Assembly: GCA_028293405.1 (NCBI GenBank)
Contig: JAQGOW010000149.1
Span: forward strand, 1 to 5,100
Reading direction: 5' to 3'
Source: Verrucomicrobiales bacterium
GTDB lineage: Bacteria > Verrucomicrobiota > Verrucomicrobiia > Limisphaerales > Palsa-1400
Length of the DNA stretch: 5,100 nt
Shown: positions 1 to 5,100 of the stretch, piece after piece
Layout: each line of letters begins with the position of its first letter
How positions within the stretch are numbered: position 1 is the first letter of the stretch
The notes under the pieces: generated by a model
Told to the model about the DNA's origin: nothing
The model's database searches: none
The model's input: only the letters and a program-made list of their open reading frames with translations
Translations under genes and position numbers: made by a program

Positions 1-1770
1 CACGAGTTCGGCCGCATCTGGCATGTCCAACACAAAAACGCGACCGCATCGCCACTGCCAAACCTCGCTTCCGATAAACCACTGCAACTCGTCGAAGCGT
101 TGCAAAGTCCGAACGGATGGGCTCGTGCGACGGCGCAAAGGCTGTTAGTCGAAGCGCAGACGCAGCCCGAAAACGTGCTCAGCACGCTGGTGATTACCGC
201 CGTATCCGCCAAACCAGAAACGCGCATTCAAGCGTTGTGGACGTTGCAACAATTAGGCGCGCTCAATGAAACAATCCTGACCGTTGCGATGGGTGACGAT
301 GAATCGACGGTTCGTCGCGCTGGTCTGCAAATCGCGGCCCAACGCGCGCCATTATCTCTCGCTCTCCTGCGCCAAACTCGCGCCGCTCTCAACGACAACG
401 CCGCACGCATTCGCTGCGACGCGCTGCTGGCGCTGGCTCGCTGCCCGGCCGACAAGGAAACCGCAGCAGCAATCGCCGCGCTCTACCCGCAACTCGAAGA
501 CAACTGGAGCCGCTCGGCTGCGTTGGGAGTATCGGCCAGTAATCCACTCCTCTTCCTCGCCGCCGCATTCAAGACACCTGACGCAACAAATTGGGTTAAA
601 CAACTCGGAATCCAAATCGCTGGGAAGCAAGACGGTAAATTGGCCAGTAAAGCTATTGAACTAACCTTGAAAGCCGACTCGACACTAGCTCAGCCGTTCC
701 TCACCGAACTCTCACGCGTGCTCAAGCCAGAAGTCATCCCGCCGTTCACGCCTGCACTTCAGCACGCGCTCGAAACGCTGGTCAATTCCACAAACATCGA
801 CGTCGCCGTGGCGACGCTACCGTTGGTCACGCGCTGGGACAAAAGCGGCACGACGAAAACCTCCGGGTTGCAGGAATACGTATTCCGCACAATGAACGAC
901 GCGAGCCAATCCGATCCCAAGCGCGCGCAAGCTGTCACGATATTGTTGAGCGTTGCTCCAACGAACGAAGTCGTCATCGCGTCCGTGATCAAGTTGGTTG
1001 CGCCTGGCACCTCCATTGCGCTGCAAAAACAAACAATCCAGGCACTGGGCACCGTCTCCAACGGAGCGCCTGCGCTCATCACCATTTACGTCAAAGCTCA
1101 GCCCGAGTTGCGTCCGGAAATATTCGCGCAATTTATCAAGCGCACCGATTGGTCGCTCCAGTTTGTCGAGGCGTTGGAGCAGGGGATTATCGACCACGCG
1201 CTGCTCGATCCCAATTCCGTCTACCGTTTGCGCAAGCATGCCGATGCCGTCGTGGCAAAACGCGCCAACGCATTTCTGGATCACGCCCGCGGCCCGCAAG
1301 CACAGCAGAAAGACGCTTTGATCGCTAGGTTCGCGCCGGACATTGCGAAGCCCGGCGATGCGTTGCAAGGTCGCTCTGCGTTTCAGAAAAATTGCGCCGT
1401 CTGCCACACGCTCAATGGCGAAGGCGCAAACATCGGGCCCAATCTCACCGGCATCGGCGCACATGGCCGCGAAGAGTTGCTCGTGCACGTGCTCGATCCC
1501 AATCGCGTCGTTGAACCGAACTTCATCGTCGTCAGCGTCGAAACAAACGACGGCGAAGAGCTCGAAGGCATTGTCGCGCGTGAAAACGAAAAGAGCATCG
1601 TCCTGCGCAACGCGACTTCCGAACACGAAATCGCGCGCGCCGACATCAAACAAAACCGCAACACCGGCCGGAGTTTGATGCCCGAAGGCTTCGAAGCACT
1701 CGGCGCGGAAACGTTGCGCAATATTTTGGCTTACATGTGCGATCCGAAAACTCTTGCTGCAAAGAAATAA
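1..1770 (+). CDS. HEAT-repeat protein with C-terminal c-type heme domain (PVC type), 3' part
   Basis: The reading frame is open from base 1 to the TAA at 1768-1770, so the start lies outside the window and 589 residues are visible. The first residues (HEFGRIW) resemble the end of the beta-propeller or dehydrogenase-like region that usually precedes this arrangement; that region is not seen here. Residues about 34-430 are Ala/Leu-rich helical repeats of HEAT type. The C-terminal domain carries one heme-attachment motif, CAVCH (residues 465-469), then GPNLTGIG (479-486), LDPN (498-501), VEPNF, and a Met in SLMPEGF (Met560) that could be the second heme ligand. This matches the putative heme-binding domain family typical of Planctomycetes and Verrucomicrobia. 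The family is thought to act outside the cytoplasm in electron transfer from a dehydrogenase-like partner domain; the substrate is unknown. A hydrolase gene follows after 25 bases, suggesting an operon. The domain call is firm; the physiological role is inference. Confidence 0.88.
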   Translation, partial: HEFGRIWHVQHKNATASPLPNLASDKPLQLVEALQSPNGWARATAQRLLVEAQTQPENVLSTLVITAVSAKPETRIQALWTLQQLGALNETILTVAMGDDESTVRRAGLQIAAQRAPLSLALLRQTRAALNDNAARIRCDALLALARCPADKETAAAIAALYPQLEDNWSRSAALGVSASNPLLFLAAAFKTPDATNWVKQLGIQIAGKQDGKLASKAIELTLKADSTLAQPFLTELSRVLKPEVIPPFTPALQHALETLVNSTNIDVAVATLPLVTRWDKSGTTKTSGLQEYVFRTMNDASQSDPKRAQAVTILLSVAPTNEVVIASVIKLVAPGTSIALQKQTIQALGTVSNGAPALITIYVKAQPELRPEIFAQFIKRTDWSLQFVEALEQGIIDHALLDPNSVYRLRKHADAVVAKRANAFLDHARGPQAQQKDALIARFAPDIAKPGDALQGRSAFQKNCAVCHTLNGEGANIGPNLTGIGAHGREELLVHVLDPNRVVEPNFIVVSVETNDGEELEGIVARENEKSIVLRNATSEHEIARADIKQNRNTGRSLMPEGFEALGAETLRNILAYMCDPKTLAAKK

Positions 1771-1795
1771 ACACGTGGTAAAACGATAACACTCT

Positions 1796-3127
1796 ATGCG
1801 CAACAAAAGCCTATTCGTCCTCTCGATCGTTTTTGCCCTGTCTCTCACCCACAGCTTTGCCGCGACCGAAAACAAACCGGACGATCCGTATTTCGAGAAG
1901 TTCAATCCAACCAAAGCGCCGAAGCCATCGCACCTATTGCTCAAGCGCGATGATCGCCTCGCCATCTGCGGCGATTCCATCACCGAGCAGCGGATGTATT
2001 CGCGCATCATGGAAACGTATCTCACCGTGACCATGCCGGAGTTGAACATCGCCACGCGCCAATACGGTTGGAGCGGCGAACAGGCTCCCGGCTTTTTGAA
2101 CCGCATGACCAACGACGTTTTGCGCTTTAAACCAACCGCCGTCACGACCTGCTACGGTATGAATGATCACCACTACCAGCCCTACGCCGACGAAATCGGC
2201 AACACCTACCGCAGCAACCAGGAAGCGATTGTGCGCGGCTGTAAAGCGGCCAACGTGCGCACCATCATCGTCGGTTCGCCCGGTTGCATGGGACCGAAAA
2301 CCGCATGGGGCTTCATCAAAGGCACCGCTGAAGAACGCAATCTGAACCTCTGCACGCTCCGCAACATCGACGTCGATATCGCCAAACGCGACCACGTCGG
2401 TTTCGCCGACGTCTTCTGGCCCATGTATACCGGCGACTTTTTTGCGCGCGAAAAATTCGGCGAAACCTACGCCCTCCCCGGCGGCGATGCCGTCCATCCC
2501 GATTGGGCAGGGCACACCGTGATGGCCTACGCGTTTTTGAAAGCACTCGGTTGCGAAGGCGACATCGGCACGATCACTGTCAGCCTCTCTCACGCCGAGG
2601 CCAAGGCGAGCAAAGGCCACAAGATTGCTAGCGGCATATTGCAGGCTAACGAAGGCGGCGGCAGGACCGTCCAATACACCATCACCAGTTCGCGCTATCC
2701 CTTCTGTGCGGCCGGTGCGACCAACGTCCACACCACCATCCGTTCCGGCATGGTCATTGTGCCGTTCAACCAGGACCTCAACCGCTTCATCCTCATCGGC
2801 AAAAACGCCAAAGCCAAAACTTACAAAGTGACCTGGGGCGAAGAATCCCACACCTACAGCGCCGCCCAACTCAAGAAAGGCGTCAACCTCGCCAACGATT
2901 TCGAAGTGAATCCTTTCTCCGCACCATTCAAAGCTGTGGATGAAGCCGTCGCGAAGAAACAGGCTTTCGAGACCAAACAGATCAAAGAACAGTTCCACGG
3001 CGCTGCAGGTCAGAAGGACATGGAAGAAACCGTCCGCAAAACCGAAGCCGAACGCGCCCCGCTGGTCGCCGCCATCCACGACGCCTTTAAGCCCGTGACC
3101 CATACGATCACGATCACGGCGGAATAA
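1796..3127 (+). CDS. Secreted SGNH/GDSL-family hydrolase
   Basis: The protein has 443 residues. The N-terminus reads as a signal peptide: MRNK, a hydrophobic core at about 5-19, and a likely cleavage after SFA (residue 22), so the protein is probably exported. The SGNH blocks are all present: GDSIT at 59-63 with the nucleophile Ser61, Gly94 in GWSGE, Asn123 in GMND, and DAVH with Asp231 and His234. An intact active site implies ester hydrolysis, as in carbohydrate esterases or lipases; the substrate cannot be named. The catalytic domain ends near 255. Residues 258-375 look beta-rich, and 376-430 form a charged, probably helical segment (DEAVAKKQAFETKQIK) before a short tail. This extension is not assigned to a known domain, though similar tails occur in PVC-group SGNH proteins. 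ATG at 1796 is preferred because it directly precedes the signal peptide. No clear Shine-Dalgarno is visible, and the 25-base gap suggests co-transcription with the upstream heme protein. Confidence 0.9.
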   Translation: MRNKSLFVLSIVFALSLTHSFAATENKPDDPYFEKFNPTKAPKPSHLLLKRDDRLAICGDSITEQRMYSRIMETYLTVTMPELNIATRQYGWSGEQAPGFLNRMTNDVLRFKPTAVTTCYGMNDHHYQPYADEIGNTYRSNQEAIVRGCKAANVRTIIVGSPGCMGPKTAWGFIKGTAEERNLNLCTLRNIDVDIAKRDHVGFADVFWPMYTGDFFAREKFGETYALPGGDAVHPDWAGHTVMAYAFLKALGCEGDIGTITVSLSHAEAKASKGHKIASGILQANEGGGRTVQYTITSSRYPFCAAGATNVHTTIRSGMVIVPFNQDLNRFILIGKNAKAKTYKVTWGEESHTYSAAQLKKGVNLANDFEVNPFSAPFKAVDEAVAKKQAFETKQIKEQFHGAAGQKDMEETVRKTEAERAPLVAAIHDAFKPVTHTITITAE

Positions 3128-3133
3128 AACTAA

Positions 3134-3173
3134 CTGCCGTTGGGTGCCGGTAGCTGCCGTTTGCTACCGGTGG
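3134..3173. repeat. Imperfect 20-bp tandem repeat, two units
   Basis: Units 3134-3153 and 3154-3173 both begin CTGCCGTT and match at 16 of 20 positions. The sequence starts 6 bases after the hydrolase stop codon. The differences between the two units are what allow the second half of unit one to pair with unit two as a hairpin. Confidence 0.7.
3147..3170 (+). terminator. Candidate terminator hairpin after the SGNH hydrolase
   Basis: CCGGTAGC (3147-3154) and GCTACCGG (3163-3170) are perfect 8-bp inverted arms around an 8-base loop, extendable by two G-T wobble pairs. The hairpin begins 19 bases after the stop codon. No run of T follows on the plus strand, so it is not a classic intrinsic terminator. 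It may instead protect the 3' end or mark a factor-dependent stop. Confidence 0.45.
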
Positions 3174-3191
3174 GCAGGTGGGAAGCAATGT

Positions 3192-3251
3192 TGGGAAAAG
3201 ATGATAAAAGGTGGGAAAAGATGCAAAGAGATGGGAAGAGACGGCGAGAGA
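3192..3251. repeat. Purine-rich 20-bp repeat, three units
   Basis: TGGGAAAAGATG occurs exactly at 3192-3203 and 3212-3223. A 10-of-12 variant, TGGGAAGAGACG, is at 3232-3243. Spacing is exactly 20 bases each time. The plus strand is almost entirely purine in this stretch. Confidence 0.75.
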
Positions 3252-3261
3252 TTAAAGATGA

Positions 3262-3311
3262 TTTGAACAGGTTTGATCAGGTTTGAATTACTTTGATTCG
3301 CTTTGAATGCA
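3262..3311. repeat. Five decamers alternating TTTGAA and TTTGAT
   Basis: TTTGAA starts at 3262, 3282 and 3302; TTTGAT starts at 3272 and 3292. Spacing is exactly 10 bases and the last base of the hexamer alternates A/T without exception. The four bases between copies vary (CAGG, CAGG, TTAC, TCGC). The phase continues that of the preceding 20-bp units. Function unknown. Confidence 0.8.
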
Positions 3312-3358
3312 GTCGTTGAGGGGTGATGGGACCGAGCACCCCCTACCTCCCCCCTCTG

Positions 3359-3431
3359 GACCCGTCCCACCGTCCCAAGGGCCGTAAACATTGATGTTTT
3401 TGCATGTTTGACTCGTCCCGTGGGACGGGTC
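3359..3431. repeat. 12-bp perfect inverted repeat with 49-base spacer
   Basis: GACCCGTCCCAC (3359-3370) is the exact reverse complement of GTGGGACGGGTC (3420-3431). CGTCCC also recurs at 3371-3376 and 3414-3419, so the right arm has more than one possible partner. The element resembles a dispersed intergenic repeat, but copies elsewhere in the genome cannot be seen from here. Confidence 0.7.
3410..3431 (-). terminator. Candidate terminator hairpin after hipA
   Basis: GACTCGTCCC (3410-3419) pairs with GGGACGGGTC (3422-3431) across ten positions with one G-T wobble; in RNA the innermost pair would open to give a 4-base loop. On the minus strand it begins 47 bases past the hipA stop. No T-run follows on that strand, so termination is only a possibility. 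Confidence 0.45.
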
Positions 3432-3478
3432 ATGGGCGTCGCAGGAGCGCCAGGCCGCTGGAACGGAAGTAGAGTCAC

Positions 3479-4789
3479 TCAACGTTTCGGGAATTTCTTT
3501 AATCGGGTTTTCAAGGCGCGGGACACTGATTCGTGGATTTTCCGGGGAATTTCGGGAGGTAAGGTTTTGGAGATGGTGTCGAGTGCATCGTCGGCGGCTT
3601 GCTGGATTTCACGAAGGGCTTGGTCTGCAATTGATACGACGACGCCTGCTCGGTTCGCACTTTGAATGAAATGTCGCGGTTCGATGGAGTCAATTTGATA
3701 GTGGCGGCTATCGCCGACGGACATGGCGAGCATCATTAGTTTGCGTTCGACTTGTCGTGAATCGCAACTCGGTTGTGCGGTCAGCACATCATACAGGGGG
3801 GCGAGGCGGAAGTTTCCACCTTCACCCAGGAAGATGCTGAAATTTTTGGCGTGACCGTCGGTGGCGCCAATAAGCCAAAAGAGGATCTGGGCTTTGAGGA
3901 ATAGTTTCTGGTCTTCCGCTGGCGATGCGGCGGCGTCCAGAAGTTCGAGGATTTCTTTTATGCCGGGGCCGCCTTGATTTTGATATTTGCGGCTCGGAGC
4001 GCAGCCGAGTGCCTGACACATGTCTTCCTGAGGAACGCGGATGAGGTGGCCGGGCTTGATCCACTGGCGGTCGAAACGGTCGATGACAAGTGCGGTTGTT
4101 TGGCCGAAGGTCTTGATCGCGGCGCTTGCCACGGGAAGCCCGAACCCGGCGAGAAGTTTTAAGCAATAGAATTCATTTTCGACGCTATTGGAGAGGTCGA
4201 GACCGTTCTGGAGTTTTCCGATTTGTGTCTTGAGGATGTGGGTCGCTGGGGTTGCCCCGTGCGGTTTGCGCCACTTTCCTTTGTAGTGAAGCAATGCCGT
4301 TTTTTCCTGTGCCCCCGCGATGGAAATGCGAAAGTCCTGGTCTTGATCAAGACCGAGGGGTACGCGGGAAAGGTTCTTAAGCAGGTTCTCGATTTCCAAG
4401 TCATCGATGATTTCACCAGTGATTTTGGCGGACGCTTTCGGCAAGTCGATCCCGTCAGGAATGAATTGCAATGCGCCGACGCAATCGCGACCGATCTTTG
4501 CCAAAAGGTTATATGCGTCTGTCCCGGCCGCGCCGACTTTTTCGGCAATGCGCCGCCTGAGAAGGTCGGAATCCGGCAGTAAATTGTCGAACACGGCGAT
4601 AACGGATTCGCCGCGATAGGCTTCTTCGCGCAATGGCAACGAAAGTGAGACGGGAATGCCTTGGTCACGGGCGAGCCATGTTTGATCGTATTGAAAGTGA
4701 ACCGCACCGCCGGCTTCCTTGGAGAGGCGTCCGACCAGATGATTGTTCAGAAGGACCAGTAACGGGGGATGTTGGCGTCGGCGTGGCAT
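3479..4789 (-). CDS. hipA: HipA toxin, serine/threonine kinase of a HipBA module
   Basis: The protein has 436 residues, close to the 440 of E. coli HipA, and aligns by eye along its length. Landmarks are FDNLLPDS near 67-74, the activation-loop motif SIAGAQEKTAL with Ser156 in the place of the E. coli autophosphorylation site Ser150, DLSNSVENEFYCLKL (198-212), RFDRQW (238-243), LIRVPQEDMCQALG (249-262), the catalytic GATDGHAKNFS with Asp311 and Asn316, and LYDV with metal-binding Asp334. E. coli HipA inactivates glutamyl-tRNA synthetase by phosphorylation, which causes growth arrest and persistence; the same target is plausible here but not shown. The frame is open further upstream, but only by overlapping hipB in another frame. 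ATG at 4789, 10 bases after the hipB stop, gives the normal family N-terminus. No good ribosome site is visible, so translational coupling to hipB is likely. All key residues are intact. Confidence 0.93.
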   Translation of the reverse strand: MPRRRQHPPLLVLLNNHLVGRLSKEAGGAVHFQYDQTWLARDQGIPVSLSLPLREEAYRGESVIAVFDNLLPDSDLLRRRIAEKVGAAGTDAYNLLAKIGRDCVGALQFIPDGIDLPKASAKITGEIIDDLEIENLLKNLSRVPLGLDQDQDFRISIAGAQEKTALLHYKGKWRKPHGATPATHILKTQIGKLQNGLDLSNSVENEFYCLKLLAGFGLPVASAAIKTFGQTTALVIDRFDRQWIKPGHLIRVPQEDMCQALGCAPSRKYQNQGGPGIKEILELLDAAASPAEDQKLFLKAQILFWLIGATDGHAKNFSIFLGEGGNFRLAPLYDVLTAQPSCDSRQVERKLMMLAMSVGDSRHYQIDSIEPRHFIQSANRAGVVVSIADQALREIQQAADDALDTISKTLPPEIPRKIHESVSRALKTRLKKFPKR

Positions 4790-4799
4790 AACCGGGGGT

Positions 4800-5042
4800 T
4801 CAACTTTCGGCGGTGAATTTGAATTTCGTCCGAGGGGCGATCTGGAATTCGAGGTCGAGGGCGGCAAGAATGGCAAGCAGGGTGGAAATGCGTGGAGACA
4901 ACGTGCCTTTTTCAACCAAGGAGATTGTTTCCTGCCGCACCCCGGACTTGGTGCCCAATTGCGCCTGAGTCCAACGGTGCTGGACGCGGGCGCGACGAAT
5001 CAAATTACCGATTTGTTTTGGATTGCGAGCAAAGTTGGACAT
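4800..5042 (-). CDS. hipB: HipB antitoxin, Xre-type helix-turn-helix repressor
   Basis: The protein has 80 residues; E. coli HipB has 88. An Xre/Cro-type helix-turn-helix covers about residues 11-65, with the core TQAQLGTKSGVRQETISLVEKG at 25-46 and the helix-packing segment TLLAILAALDLEF at 54-66. The short polar tail (AES) lacks the C-terminal Trp of E. coli HipB. The gene lies directly upstream of hipA, 10 bases apart on the same strand, as in known HipBA modules. HipB proteins bind and neutralise HipA and repress the operon as dimers on palindromic sites; matching sites lie just upstream. ATG at 5042 is the only reasonable start, and no Shine-Dalgarno precedes it. The HipB call depends partly on the neighbouring hipA, since small Xre proteins are otherwise hard to tell apart. 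Confidence 0.92.
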   Translation of the reverse strand: MSNFARNPKQIGNLIRRARVQHRWTQAQLGTKSGVRQETISLVEKGTLSPRISTLLAILAALDLEFQIAPRTKFKFTAES

Positions 5043-5049
5043 TACAAAA

Positions 5050-5078
5050 CTTATGCGCTAAAACCGATAAAACGTCAA
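5050..5078 (-). promoter_or_regulatory. Predicted sigma70-type promoter of hipBA
   Basis: On the minus strand a -35 box TTGACG (5078-5073) is followed by a 17-base spacer and a -10 box CATAAG (5055-5050), which matches TATAAT at four of six positions. The expected transcription start is about 5042-5043, at the hipB ATG itself. The position, directly before hipB and between the two putative operators, supports the call. Confidence 0.6.
5052..5069 (+). promoter_or_regulatory. Putative HipB operator, proximal site
   Basis: The plus strand reads TATGCGCTAAAACCGATA. It matches the distal site, read on the minus strand, at 15 of 18 positions and keeps the outer TAT...ATA. It overlaps the -10 box and the promoter spacer, so bound HipB should block RNA polymerase. 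E. coli HipB sites follow TATCC-N8-GGATA, also 18 bp; the likeness is an inference by length and outer bases. Confidence 0.55.
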
Positions 5079-5096
5079 TATGTGTTTTAGCACATA
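5079..5096 (-). promoter_or_regulatory. Putative HipB operator, distal site
   Basis: The minus strand reads TATGTGCTAAAACACATA, a palindrome with 6-bp perfect arms (TATGTG/CACATA) and a 6-base centre. It abuts the upstream edge of the -35 box. It is the better palindrome of the two sites and lies 33 bp centre to centre from the proximal one, about three helical turns, so two HipB dimers could sit on the same face of the DNA. Confidence 0.6.
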
Positions 5097-5100
5097 ATTT

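Larger units (their letters stand above)
3128..3478. other. Structured convergent intergenic region without a supported gene
   Basis: These 351 bases lie between two convergent genes. Short open frames exist on both strands, but their translations are low-complexity products of the repeats. From left to right the region holds a 20-bp tandem repeat that forms a hairpin, purine-rich 20-bp units, TTTGAW decamers, a weak hairpin (GGGGTG at 3320-3325 with CACCCC at 3337-3342), a C-rich stretch to about 3357, and a GTCCC/GGGAC inverted-repeat system. A short palindrome, AAACAT-TG-ATGTTT, sits at 3386-3399. No promoter is needed here, because both flanking genes read into the region. Confidence 0.75.

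Noticed and set aside
817..2145. Long minus-strand open frame of 442 codons
   Set aside because: It lies antisense across the end of the heme protein and the start of the hydrolase, both with clear family motifs. Its translation shows no recognisable domain and is explained by the codon bias of the plus-strand genes.
1934..3103. Minus-strand open frame of 389 codons
   Set aside because: It is antisense to the SGNH hydrolase, and its Gly/Val/Phe/Asp-rich translation is typical of a shadow frame.
3134..3431. CRISPR-like array from regularly spaced repeats
   Set aside because: Repeat units are only 6-20 bases, spacers are 4-8 bases, and there are no cas genes. The geometry does not fit CRISPR.
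3164..3478. Small minus-strand open frames in the intergenic region
   Set aside because: Their translations (for example SPSLPISLHLFPPF) simply read the repeats. There is no ribosome site or recognisable domain.
4223..4582. Plus-strand open frame of 119 codons inside hipA
   Set aside because: It is antisense to conserved HipA kinase sequence and has no features of its own.
4790..4915. Upstream extension of hipA to an ATG at 4915
   Set aside because: The extra 42 residues overlap hipB in another frame, are Pro/Ser-rich and do not match the HipA N-terminus. The start at 4789 fits the family length.

Overview
The window most likely comes from a PVC-superphylum bacterium, probably a verrucomicrobium, with a planctomycete or relative as the alternative. 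The evidence is the first gene, which joins a HEAT-repeat region to a C-terminal c-type heme domain of the kind found in large families in Planctomycetes and Verrucomicrobia. It is followed by a secreted SGNH/GDSL hydrolase of a type that often accompanies such proteins. This assignment rests on family recognition, not on a marker gene.

Layout. Positions 1-1770 (+) hold the 3' part of a large heme-binding/HEAT protein whose start lies upstream of the window. After 25 bases comes a complete exported SGNH hydrolase (1796-3127, +), probably in the same operon. A 351-base intergenic region (3128-3478) separates these from a convergent minus-strand pair and is unusually structured. It holds a 20-bp tandem repeat that folds into a hairpin, three purine-rich 20-bp units, five decamers alternating TTTGAA and TTTGAT at exact 10-base spacing, a C-rich stretch, and a GTCCC/GGGAC inverted-repeat system just beyond the end of hipA. 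The minus-strand pair is hipA (3479-4789) and hipB (4800-5042), a full-length HipBA toxin-antitoxin module. Its control region (5043-5100) lies at the window edge.

How the genes work together. The first two genes look like cell-envelope or periplasmic functions, perhaps redox and carbohydrate-ester metabolism, but no substrate can be read from the sequence. HipB and HipA form a self-contained unit: HipB should neutralise the HipA kinase and repress the shared promoter. The control region supports this. A near-consensus promoter is overlapped and flanked by two related 18-bp sites in opposite orientation, both with the TAT-N12-ATA outline of the known E. coli HipB operator. The -10 box is so close to the hipB ATG that the transcript may be leaderless.

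No tRNA, rRNA, CRISPR array or insertion sequence was recognised. I found no clear sign of an entirely new system. The points most worth a second look are the hipBA control region and the 10/20-bp phased repeats.
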